Below are positions 6,386-13,412 of a DNA stretch of 14,088 nucleotides, piece by piece. Each line of letters opens with the position of its first letter. Positions within the stretch are counted from its first letter, which is position 1. The DNA comes from Pseudomonadota bacterium (GTDB lineage: Bacteria; Desulfobacterota; Desulfarculia; Desulfarculales; JAHJDS01). Where the stretch lies: assembly GCA_018812395.1 (NCBI GenBank), contig JAHJDS010000457.1, positions 1 to 14,088 on the forward strand, given 5' to 3'. A model generated the notes under the pieces. The model was not told the DNA's origin, searched no databases, and saw nothing but the letters and a program-made list of their open reading frames with translations. The position numbers and the translations under genes are program-made.

Positions 6386-7259
6386 CAAAGACAAAGAGGG
6401 TGCGGCCCTGGGACGCGATCCCCTGGACGAGGCCGGAAGAGAAGAATGGGACAGCATCTGGAAGATTCCGGACGGGGAATCATCGCCGGGAGCCCCGCCG
6501 CCGACCCCGGCCGGCAAACAGGAGACCGGGAAATCTCCCGGGCCGCCGGTGGAAAAGGAGCCGGGAGCGCCGCGCCCCGCCGAACCACCACCCCCGGCCC
6601 AACCCAAGTCCGAACCGGTCCGGACAAAGACCCCGGCCCGAGCCGCGGCCAAACCGGCGACCGCCACCGAACCCCAGCCGCCGCCGGGCCGCGTCGCCGC
6701 GCCGGCCAAGTCGAAGCGAACGTCCACCGCCGGCCTCGCGGCCGACCGGGGGGGCGCCAAAGCGGAGGGACCGAACCTCCTCGAACTGTCGCCCGGCGAC
6801 GTCCTCCAGGCGGTCGGGTTCCAGGTGACGGATGAGCACTTCTGCGTGCCCCTGGAAAAGACCCAGGAGATCATCCGCTACAAGGAGCCTTCGGCCGTGC
6901 CCGACTCCCAGTCCTTTGTCGAGGGGATCATCAACTTGCGGGGCAAGGTCATTCCCATCATCAGCCTCCGCAAGCGGTTCGGGATCGCCGAGGTGGACCC
7001 CACCCGCCGGACCCGAATCGTCATCCTCCACGTCTCCGGCGCGGGCGTGGTCGGGCTGATCGTCGATTCGGTCAGCGAGGTCATCCGGATCACCGCGGAC
7101 AACCTGATGGACACCTCGACGTTTTCGTCGATCCACATCGAGTACATCAACGGGCTGTGCCAGGTGGGCGACCGGCTCCACATCATCCTCGACGCGGACC
7201 GGTTGTTGTCTTCGGCCGAAAAGGAGAATATCGTCTCCGAGGGCCTGGCGGAGGGATGA
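6375..7259 (+). CDS. CheW-domain protein with long disordered N-terminus (ParP-like partner of ParA)
   Basis: A 294-residue protein in two parts. Residues 1-135 are low-complexity, rich in Pro, Ala, Lys and Glu, and probably disordered; near the start there is an acidic-aromatic patch, GREEWDSIWKIPD (21-33). Residues 144-280 form a CheW domain: QAVGFQVTDEHFCVPLEKTQ, then FVEGIINLRGKVIPIISLRK, RIVILHV, GLIVDSVSEV and the C-terminal INGLCQVGDRLHIILDADRL. CheW domains couple receptors to CheA in chemosensory arrays. A CheW-like domain fused to an extended N-terminal tail beside parA recalls ParP of Vibrio, which links ParC to the array; the equivalence is inferred. The gene starts inside parA (11-nt overlap) with a strong SD (GGAGG, 6361-6365). 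No cheA, cheY or receptor gene is in the window. Confidence 0.9.
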   Translation: MRDDKDKEGAALGRDPLDEAGREEWDSIWKIPDGESSPGAPPPTPAGKQETGKSPGPPVEKEPGAPRPAEPPPPAQPKSEPVRTKTPARAAAKPATATEPQPPPGRVAAPAKSKRTSTAGLAADRGGAKAEGPNLLELSPGDVLQAVGFQVTDEHFCVPLEKTQEIIRYKEPSAVPDSQSFVEGIINLRGKVIPIISLRKRFGIAEVDPTRRTRIVILHVSGAGVVGLIVDSVSEVIRITADNLMDTSTFSSIHIEYINGLCQVGDRLHIILDADRLLSSAEKENIVSEGLAEG

Positions 7260-7274
7260 CCGACGACTCGGCGC

Positions 7275-7306
7275 GGCGGCCGGACATGACGCCGCGCCCG
7301 GCCGCC
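7275..7306 (+). terminator. Possible terminator hairpin after the cheW gene
   Basis: GGCGGCCGG (7275-7283) pairs perfectly with CCGGCCGCC (7298-7306), a 9-bp GC stem with a 14-nt loop, 15 nt after the cheW stop codon. It has no T-tract, so its termination efficiency is doubtful. Its position between an operon end and a new promoter supports a 3'-end role. Confidence 0.35.
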
Positions 7307-7315
7307 ATCTGACCC

Positions 7316-7344
7316 TTGCCGCCACCCTGGCCGACGGATAGAAT
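7316..7344 (+). promoter_or_regulatory. Sigma70-type promoter of the methyltransferase and possibly downstream genes
   Basis: TTGCCG (7316-7321, 4 of 6) is followed by a 17-bp spacer and TAGAAT (7339-7344, 5 of 6). The predicted start near 7351 leaves a leader of only about 23 nt before ATG 7374. The element stands out against the GC-rich background. Confidence 0.6.
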
Positions 7345-7373
7345 TAAGGCGCGCCGCACAGGGGTGGGAGTGA

Positions 7374-8126
7374 ATGGTCGATCGCGTGGATCATCCGGCC
7401 GCCGCCGAGTTCGCCGCCTGGGAGGAATCGGCCCCGGGCCGGCGAGTGCTCGAGGCCGAGGATCGCATCGCCCACCGGTTGATCGACCCCCGCCCCGGGG
7501 AGAGGGTCCTGGACGCGGGCTGCGGCACGGGGCGCTGGCTGGCCCAGCTCCGGGACCGGGGGATGTTCGTCACCGGGCTGGACCTGAATCCGACCATGAT
7601 CGAGCTGGCCCGGCAACGCCTGGGGACGGGCGCCGACCTGCACGTCGGCGCCGCCGAAGATCTGCCCTTTGAAGACAACGCCTTTGACCTGACCTGTCTC
7701 AACACCGTCCTCGAGTTCTTGCCCGATCCGGAAAAGGCCCTCCGCGAAGCCGTCCGAGTGACCCTGGGCCGGTTGTACATCGGCGTCCTGAACCGCCACT
7801 GCCTCACCGCCGTGTACCGCCGCCTCAAGGGGCTGTGGACCGAGTCGGTCTACAAGCAGGCCAAATTCATCAGCCTGTGGCAGCTCAAATCGATGATCGC
7901 CCGCTGCGCCGGATCGAGCCGCGTCGAGTGGCGCTCGGCGTTCACCTTGCCTTTGTCCTGGCAGCCGGTGGCGGGTTTCGTCGATCGCCGGTCATGGATG
8001 CGGCACAGTCCGTTCGGGGCCTACCTGGGCCTGGTGGTCGAAATCACCATCACCACGCGAACGGCCAATCTGGAGGTCGAGACCGAGCTCCGCCACCCCA
8101 AGCCGGCCCTGGCCCCGCCTGTCTAA
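7374..8126 (+). CDS. Class I SAM-dependent methyltransferase (Methyltransf_11 type)
   Basis: A 250-residue soluble methyltransferase. Motif I VLDAGCGTG is at residues 45-53. The acidic end of strand beta2, TGLDLNPTMI, has Asp70 that would bind the SAM ribose. Motif II-like EDLPFEDNAFDLT is at 95-107 and VLEFLPDPEKAL at 112-123. The substrate cannot be read from sequence: UbiE/menaquinone-type, lipid and glycan methyltransferases share these motifs. The C-terminal third (about 145-250) holds several aromatic and basic residues and no family hallmark I recognise. The gene has its own promoter and a GGGAG (7366-7370) close to the ATG. It is followed after 75 nt by amrS, so it could be the first gene of that operon. 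Confidence 0.87.
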   Translation: MVDRVDHPAAAEFAAWEESAPGRRVLEAEDRIAHRLIDPRPGERVLDAGCGTGRWLAQLRDRGMFVTGLDLNPTMIELARQRLGTGADLHVGAAEDLPFEDNAFDLTCLNTVLEFLPDPEKALREAVRVTLGRLYIGVLNRHCLTAVYRRLKGLWTESVYKQAKFISLWQLKSMIARCAGSSRVEWRSAFTLPLSWQPVAGFVDRRSWMRHSPFGAYLGLVVEITITTRTANLEVETELRHPKPALAPPV

Positions 8127-8201
8127 GGATACGGCGCCGGGCCGATCCGGCTGGAGGCGGACCCCGACCAAGGCCGGAGCCTGACCGGCCAAGGGAACGA
8201 C

Positions 8202-9218
8202 ATGAGCGCCGCCTTGCTGTTCGATCGCCGGGAAGACAACAAGGTCCGCTGTCGGCTGTGCCGCCACGGCTGCCTCATCAAGGACGGCCAGACCGGCATT
8301 TGCCACGTCCGCAAAAACGTCGGCGGAGAACTGCAGTCTCTCGTTTTTCGCAAGCTCATCGCCGAGAACGTCGACCCCATCGAGAAGAAGCCGCTGTTTC
8401 ACGTCCATCCCGGCTCCCTGTCCTACTCGGTGGCCACGGTGGGCTGCAACTTCAAGTGTACTTTCTGCCAGAACGCCGACATCTCCCAGATGCCGGCCGA
8501 CACCGGCCGCATCATGGGCCGGGAAACCCGGCCTGAACAGGTCGTCGCCGCGGCCAAGCGGTCCGGCTGCCGGACCATCGCCCACACCTACACCGAGCCG
8601 ACCGTCTACTTCGAGACGGCCCTCGAGATCGCGACCCTGGCCACCCAGGCCGACATCCTGACCGTCTTCGTCAGCAACGGCTACATGAGCGACGAGGCCC
8701 TGGACACGATTCACCCCCATCTGGCCGCGGCCAACATCGACCTCAAGTCCTTCCGCGACGACTTTTATAAAAAGCAGTGCGGGGCCAAACTGGAAGGGGT
8801 CCTGGCCAGCCTCCAAAAACTAAAACGCCAGAACGTCTGGCTCGAGGTGACGACGCTCCTCATCCCCAGTCTCAACGACGATCTGGCCGAGCTGTCGGAC
8901 CTGGTCGACTTCCTGGTCGAACTGGGCCCGGAAACGCCGTGGCACATCTCCCGGTTTTTCCCCCGCTACCACCGGACGGACCTGCCGCCGACCAGCGTCG
9001 ATTTTCTGATCGAGGTCAGGCGGATGGGCCTGAGCAAGGGCCTGCATTACGTCTACTCCGGCAATATCCACGGTGACGAGAGCGAAGACACCAATTGCCA
9101 CCACTGCGGCCACCGACTCATTCGGCGCCGGGGATACACCGTCTCCCACAACGTCATCACCGAGGACAAATGCCCCCACTGCGGCACCGCGGTGGCCGGT
9201 CTGGGCATGACCCCATGA
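8202..9218 (+). CDS. amrS: AmmeMemoRadiSam system radical SAM enzyme AmrS
   Basis: A 338-residue radical SAM protein related to pyruvate-formate-lyase activases and belonging to the AmmeMemoRadiSam group. An N-terminal Cys-rich segment (C17, C20, C24, C34: CRLCRHGC ... GICHVRKN) precedes KPLFHVHPGSLSYSVATVGC. The cluster motif is CNFKCTFCQN (C82, C86, C89). AHTYTEPTVYFE, NIDLKSF and TLLIPSLND follow as in the family, and the C-terminus has two CxxC pairs (NCHHCG, KCPHCG) resembling a zinc ribbon. The family usually goes with AmrA (AMMECR1) and AmrB (Memo); neither is in this window, and the reaction is not established. SD AAGGGA lies 5 nt before ATG. The stop codon overlaps the next start (ATGA). 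Confidence 0.92.
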   Translation: MSAALLFDRREDNKVRCRLCRHGCLIKDGQTGICHVRKNVGGELQSLVFRKLIAENVDPIEKKPLFHVHPGSLSYSVATVGCNFKCTFCQNADISQMPADTGRIMGRETRPEQVVAAAKRSGCRTIAHTYTEPTVYFETALEIATLATQADILTVFVSNGYMSDEALDTIHPHLAAANIDLKSFRDDFYKKQCGAKLEGVLASLQKLKRQNVWLEVTTLLIPSLNDDLAELSDLVDFLVELGPETPWHISRFFPRYHRTDLPPTSVDFLIEVRRMGLSKGLHYVYSGNIHGDESEDTNCHHCGHRLIRRRGYTVSHNVITEDKCPHCGTAVAGLGMTP

Positions 9219-11371
9219 CCAAAGGGCCCGGGCCCTGCTTTCTGTGCGGGGCCGACCATTGGCGGGTCGTGGGGAACCGGGCCGGCCGTGGTCTGATGAA
9301 ATGCCGCCAGTGCCGCTTACACCTGATCCATCCCCCGCCCGGTCCCGGGCGGGACGGGTCGAACCGGTCCGGAATCGCTTCCTCCCCGGATGACGCCTCT
9401 TCCCCGGCCGGGGCCGGGACCGACCTGGACCGAGCCCTGGCCCGGGGCCGGATCGATTTCATCGGCCAGTATCATCCGGGCGGTCGCCTCCTGGCGATCG
9501 GACCCGGGGCCGTGACCCTGGCCGAGGCGGCCCAAGAGGCGGGCTTTGGGGCCTCGACCTGGGTGAGGGGTGCCGGAGAGGGACCCTCCGGGTTCGGCGA
9601 CCTGGGTTCGTTTTTAAGGGAAAACAGCGGCCGGTTCGACACCGTCCTGCTGGTCGACGTCATCGAGACCCTGGTCGATCCGGTGGGCGACCTGGCCGGA
9701 CTGCCCGCGGCGTTGGCCCCGGGCGGCCAAGTCTTTGTCGAGACGCTGACCGTCAACAGCCCGGCCTTTGCCGCCCGTCCGGCGCTCTGGTGGGCCCGGC
9801 GGGCGCCCGGCGCGGCCGCGCTCTACGACGAGCAAACTTTGACGGCGCTGCTGGCGCGGCTCGGGCTGCCGCTACGGCGCCTGGCCTACCCCAGCCTGCC
9901 CGAGCGACTCCTGGCCGTGGCCGGGGCCGAACCGGGAGCCCGTCAGGGGCCCAAGCGGATTCTGCTGCAACGCTTCATCGCCCTGGGAGACGTGATCCTC
10001 ACCACCCCGATCATCCGGGCCTTGAAGCAAAATGAGCCCGGGTGGGAGGTCTGGGTCCAGACGGCCCAGCCGGAGGTGCTGGCCCACAACCCCTGGGTCA
10101 GCGGCGTCATCAGCGCCCCGGAGTACCAGTGCTTCGACGCCCGGATCGAGCTGGCCTACGAGTACACCCCGCAGTTGCACGCGGTCGAGGCCTACGCCCG
10201 CCAGGCCGGGGTCGAGCCGGACAGCCGTCGGCCGGAGCTTTTTGTGTCCGAGGCGGAATTGGCCGACGCCCGAGCGATCCTGGCCGAGGCCGGGCTAACT
10301 TCGGGCGGCCCTCTGATCGGCCTCCACGCCTCGACCTCCTGGCCGGAACGGACCTGGCCGGCCGAGCGCTGGGACGCCCTGGCCTGGGAACTGGTCGTGA
10401 TCCGGGGCTGCCGCGTGGCGGTCTTGGGGCAGCCGGCCGACGGGGAGGTGGCGCCCCTGCCCGGCGCGGTCGATCTGCGGGGTCGGCTCGGCCTCAGACG
10501 GTTGATGGCGGTCATCTCGGGGCTGGACGGCCTGATCGGGGCCGACTCGGGACTGTTGCACGTCGCCTCCGCCGTGGGCACGCCGTTCGTCGGCCTGTTC
10601 GGCTGCGTGCCGTCGGCCAAGCGAATGCCGGACCAGGGCAACTTCGTCGCCCTGGAGGCCGATTTGCCGTGCGCCGACTGCCTGGCCCGGCGACCGGCGC
10701 CCGCCTTTGAGGCCAGGTGCGAGCGTGACCGCGTGGCCTGCATGGCCGCCATCGAGGTCGAGGCCGTGTGGTCCGCCCTGGGCCGGGTCCTGTCTCAGGC
10801 CGGCCAGACCCTGCCACCGGCCCGATCAGCGGCCGATGTGGACGCCTGGGGACGGGCGGTGGTCGCGGACGTCCTGGCGCGTAATCAGGGCCGTCTGGAA
10901 CTGCGTCCCACCGTCGCGGGCGGGCCCGGCCTTCGGGTTCGCCGGCCTGACGGGGGCTGGCAGACCCTGCACAGCGGTCGCGATCCGGTCCGCGAGGCCC
11001 AAGGCTGGGCCGAGCGGGCCGAACTGGAACCGGGCCGCCTCCATCTGGTGCTGGGGGCGGGTTTGGGCTTTCATCTCGAGGCCCTGGCGGCCCGGGCCAC
11101 GGCCGACGAATCCTTTCTGGTCCTCGAGCCGGACCGAGACGTGTTCTGGCTGGGCCTTTTCGCCGGCCGCCTGGGTCACCTCCTGGGCCGCCTGGCCTTC
11201 CACGTGAGTAACGACGTCAAGGCGGCGGCCATCAAATACGAAGCGCTCGCCCGTCAGGTTGAACCGGGACCGATCCTCGTTCATTCGGCCTCGGCCCGGC
11301 TGCATCCGGCCCTGTTTCGGGTCATGTCCGAACGCGTCCTCCCCCTTGTGGCCAGGGCCAAAAAAAGCTAG
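9215..11371 (+). CDS. Zn-ribbon methyltransferase / glycosyltransferase 9 / Maf N-terminal domain fusion
   Basis: A 718-residue protein with three regions. Residues 1-240 resemble a methyltransferase: zinc-ribbon Cys C8, C11, C30 and C33, then a degenerate motif I (RLLAIGPGAVTLAEAA, 91-106) and FDTVLLVDVIETLVDP. Residues 247-525 are a glycosyltransferase family 9 (heptosyltransferase-type) domain: RILLQRFIALGDVILTTPII, IGLHASTSWPERTWPAERW, GLIGADSGLLHVASAVGTP, and a family-typical Cys set C486, C489, C502 and C509. Residues 570-712 match the N-terminal domain of Maf/DUF115 flagellin glycosyltransferases: LHSGRDPVREA, LVLGAGLGFHLEAL, FLVLEPDRDVFW and ILVHSASARLHP. The catalytic DUF115 domain is missing. 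A role in surface-glycan or flagellin glycosylation is inferred. The start at ATG 9215 overlaps the amrS stop. Confidence 0.85.
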   Translation: MTKGPGPCFLCGADHWRVVGNRAGRGLMKCRQCRLHLIHPPPGPGRDGSNRSGIASSPDDASSPAGAGTDLDRALARGRIDFIGQYHPGGRLLAIGPGAVTLAEAAQEAGFGASTWVRGAGEGPSGFGDLGSFLRENSGRFDTVLLVDVIETLVDPVGDLAGLPAALAPGGQVFVETLTVNSPAFAARPALWWARRAPGAAALYDEQTLTALLARLGLPLRRLAYPSLPERLLAVAGAEPGARQGPKRILLQRFIALGDVILTTPIIRALKQNEPGWEVWVQTAQPEVLAHNPWVSGVISAPEYQCFDARIELAYEYTPQLHAVEAYARQAGVEPDSRRPELFVSEAELADARAILAEAGLTSGGPLIGLHASTSWPERTWPAERWDALAWELVVIRGCRVAVLGQPADGEVAPLPGAVDLRGRLGLRRLMAVISGLDGLIGADSGLLHVASAVGTPFVGLFGCVPSAKRMPDQGNFVALEADLPCADCLARRPAPAFEARCERDRVACMAAIEVEAVWSALGRVLSQAGQTLPPARSAADVDAWGRAVVADVLARNQGRLELRPTVAGGPGLRVRRPDGGWQTLHSGRDPVREAQGWAERAELEPGRLHLVLGAGLGFHLEALAARATADESFLVLEPDRDVFWLGLFAGRLGHLLGRLAFHVSNDVKAAAIKYEALARQVEPGPILVHSASARLHPALFRVMSERVLPLVARAKKS

Positions 11372-11383
11372 AGTTGGGACGCC

Positions 11384-12199
11384 ATGGCAAAGTCAGGTGA
11401 CAAGTCGGGCCATCAGACGCGGCCTCGGGGCGGCGCGGCGGACGGATCCGACTCCCGGACCGCCCGACCTCGAGAGGATCATCCCGGCGCCGGTCATCGC
11501 GGCCGGCTCCGCGACAAATTCCTGGCCTTTGGACTCGAAAAATTCACCGACGAGGAGGTGCTCGAGCTGCTCCTGACCCTGGCCACGCCCCGGCAAGACT
11601 GCAAGCAGCAGGCCCGGGCCCTGATGAAAAATTTCGGCAATCTGCGCCGGGTGTTCGAGGCCGACCGGGAGGAATTGGCCCGTATCAAGGGCATTGGCCC
11701 CAAAAACGCGCTGGGCATCAAGCTCATTCACCAGGTGGCCCGGCGCTACCTGCGGGAGAGACTGATCCACGGCGAGGCGCTCAGTTCCTCGTCCCAGGCC
11801 TTCGAGTTTCTCAACCTGACCATGCGCGACCTCAAGCGGGAGGTCTTTCGGGTCATCTTCCTCACCAACAAGAACCGGGTCATCACCACCGAGGACGTCT
11901 TCAGCGGCACCCTGACCCGGAGCGCGGTCTATCCCCGGGAGGTGGTCTCCCGGGCCCTGCACCACGGCGCGGCCAAGCTGATCATCGCCCACAACCACCC
12001 GGCGGGCGATCCCCGACCGTCCGCGGACGATCTGAACCTGACCCGGCAACTGGTCATGGCCTGTGGCACGGTGGACATCGGGGTGATGGACCATCTGATC
12101 ATCGGTGACAACCAATACTACTCCCTGGCCGACCAGGGGCACCTCAAAAATTTTCGCCAAGAGGCGGAGCGCGTCTTTAATCCGGGCCGCGGAGATTGA
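11384..12199 (+). CDS. radC: RadC-family JAMM/MPN+ domain protein
   Basis: A 271-residue RadC (UPF0758) protein. About 40 polar N-terminal residues precede the family domain (LRDKFLAFGLEKFTDEEVLE), so it is longer than E. coli RadC (about 222). A helix-hairpin-helix IKGIGPKNALGIK lies at 102-114. The JAMM metal-binding motif is AHNHPAGDPRPSADD (202-216), with H203, H205, S213 and D216 matching HxHPxGxxxPSxxD. Flanking SGTLTRSAVYPREVV and DHLIIGD are also conserved. The family was named for a DNA-repair role that was later questioned; its activity remains undefined. It starts 12 nt after the previous gene and is followed within 4 nt by the next. The SD is weak. Confidence 0.95.
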   Translation: MAKSGDKSGHQTRPRGGAADGSDSRTARPREDHPGAGHRGRLRDKFLAFGLEKFTDEEVLELLLTLATPRQDCKQQARALMKNFGNLRRVFEADREELARIKGIGPKNALGIKLIHQVARRYLRERLIHGEALSSSSQAFEFLNLTMRDLKREVFRVIFLTNKNRVITTEDVFSGTLTRSAVYPREVVSRALHHGAAKLIIAHNHPAGDPRPSADDLNLTRQLVMACGTVDIGVMDHLIIGDNQYYSLADQGHLKNFRQEAERVFNPGRGD

Positions 12200-12203
12200 G
12201 GTT

Positions 12204-13145
12204 TTGCGCCCCTTGGTTCTGGCCAAGGCCCTGCTGGCCAGGGATCAACTCGAGGCCAGGCGGGGGTTGCCGGCCGACGGCCTCGAGGCGTTGCTGGTCG
12301 GCCGGCCGTTGGACGAAGACCTGCTCCGGTTCTGCGCCGATCACTGGGACCCGTTCACCCTGGAGGTGGGCGACCGGCTGGCGCCGGGCGTCCCGGTCGA
12401 TCCCCTGAGCGCCGACCCCGGAATTCGGGCCCGCAGCCGCGCCCGGATCGAGTCCGCCCTGGACGCGGCCGAGAGCTTCGGGGCCGCGGCAATGACGGTC
12501 CACCTCGTGGCCGGGGCGGCCATTTTGGCGGCCGATGAGCCGCCCTTGGTTCAGGATCGGGACGCGGCCCTGGCCGAGGCCAAAAAGTATTACGGCTCCC
12601 TGGGGTCGCGGCTGGTGGTCGAGAACATCCTGCCCGTGGACTTCATCGGCGGGTCCCGGGTGGCCCACGGCCCGGTGGGCCGGATGATGGATGATTTCGG
12701 GGCGGTGGGACTGCCGGTCTGTCTGGACACGGCCCACCTGGGGGCCGCGCTGATGGCGGCCCGGGAATCAATGGTCAGGGGCCGGGCGGTGTCGGTGGCC
12801 ACGGACGAGGGCGTCTATGCCGCCGTCTTCGGCCCGGCTGAGGCCGAGGCCGGGAGCCGCCACCAGGGCCTGGATCTGTCCGAGGCCGTGGTCAGGGAGG
12901 CCCTGCGCCTGGCCCCGGGTCAGACGGCCCACGTGCACGTGGGCAACGTCCAGGGCTTCGGGCCGGACTGTGACGGCCGCCAGGACGGAGAACTCGATCT
13001 GGACCGGGTGGTCGGTCGCCTGATTGAGCTGGGCCCCCGGTTTCTGATCCCCGAGCTGTGGGAGGCGGACTACGTGGCGTACGAGCGCAACGCCGGGCTG
13101 ATCGAGCGGTTGCAGGAACTGGTTGGCCGGACGGCGATCGGTTGA
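12204..13145 (+). CDS. Xylose-isomerase-like TIM-barrel protein (sugar phosphate isomerase/epimerase family)
   Basis: A soluble protein of about 313 residues with the xylose-isomerase-like / AP endonuclease 2 TIM-barrel pattern. RARIESALDAAESFGAAAMT is followed by VH at residue 100. The putative metal ligands are E140 (RLVVEN), D175 and H178 (CLDTAHLG), H243 and H245 (AHVHVGN) and E284 (LIPELWE). Family members isomerise or epimerise sugars or cleave DNA at abasic sites; which applies here is not visible. The frame stays open upstream into radC (to 12105), but that stretch is out-of-frame radC coding sequence and does not look like this protein. I chose TTG 12204, 9 nt after GGAG (12191-12194) and 4 nt beyond the radC stop; ATT 12195 or TTG 12213 are alternatives. 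Confidence 0.8.
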   Translation: MRPLVLAKALLARDQLEARRGLPADGLEALLVGRPLDEDLLRFCADHWDPFTLEVGDRLAPGVPVDPLSADPGIRARSRARIESALDAAESFGAAAMTVHLVAGAAILAADEPPLVQDRDAALAEAKKYYGSLGSRLVVENILPVDFIGGSRVAHGPVGRMMDDFGAVGLPVCLDTAHLGAALMAARESMVRGRAVSVATDEGVYAAVFGPAEAEAGSRHQGLDLSEAVVREALRLAPGQTAHVHVGNVQGFGPDCDGRQDGELDLDRVVGRLIELGPRFLIPELWEADYVAYERNAGLIERLQELVGRTAIG

Positions 13146-13169
13146 CGTTGGAGATGGACTTGGGCTAAT
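13142..13169 (+). promoter_or_regulatory. Possible tRNA-Leu promoter
   Basis: TTGACG (13142-13147), overlapping the stop codon of the preceding gene, is followed by a 16-bp spacer and GCTAAT (13164-13169, 4 of 6). The predicted start near 13176 is about 12 nt before the mature tRNA 5' end, a suitable place. The -10 is imperfect, so this is tentative. Confidence 0.4.
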
Positions 13170-13187
13170 GGTTAGGTTGGATGATCG

Positions 13188-13274
13188 GCCCGGGTGGCGG
13201 AATTGGTAGACGCTGGGGACTTAAAATCCCCTGGGGTTTTCCCCGTGAGGGTTCGATTCCCTCCCCGGGCACCA
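13188..13274 (+). tRNA. tRNA-Leu (anticodon UAA)
   Basis: The acceptor stem GCCCGGG (13188-13194) pairs perfectly with CCCGGGC (13264-13270), followed by discriminator A and an encoded CCA (13272-13274). The D arm contains GGCGGAATTGGTAGACGC. The anticodon stem GGGGA/TCCCC encloses the loop CTTAAAA, with anticodon TAA at 13222-13224 (reads UUA/UUG). A long class II variable arm (GGGG-TTTT-CCCC, 13233-13244) and the T arm GAGGG-TTCGATT-CCCTC confirm a leucine tRNA. No clear U-rich terminator follows it. Confidence 0.97.
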
Positions 13275-13412
13275 CTGAAAATACAGCTGTTTAGGATGGT
13301 TACGTCATACTATATCGGACAACCGGCCATTTGAGAAATCTGTCAAAACCTGTCACTTGAACCCACTTTTGCAGGCAAAATGCAGTCACCTGTAAACGGG
13401 TAGGATATCTAA

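Noticed and set aside
9095..9214. Longer start for the GT9 fusion protein
   Set aside because: The extra 40 codons lie inside amrS and are Arg/Pro/His-rich out-of-frame sequence; ATG 9215 in an ATGA overlap begins directly before the zinc-ribbon Cys.
12105..12203. Longer start for the TIM-barrel protein inside radC
   Set aside because: The 33 extra residues are out-of-frame radC sequence (Thr/Arg/Ser-rich) without family resemblance.
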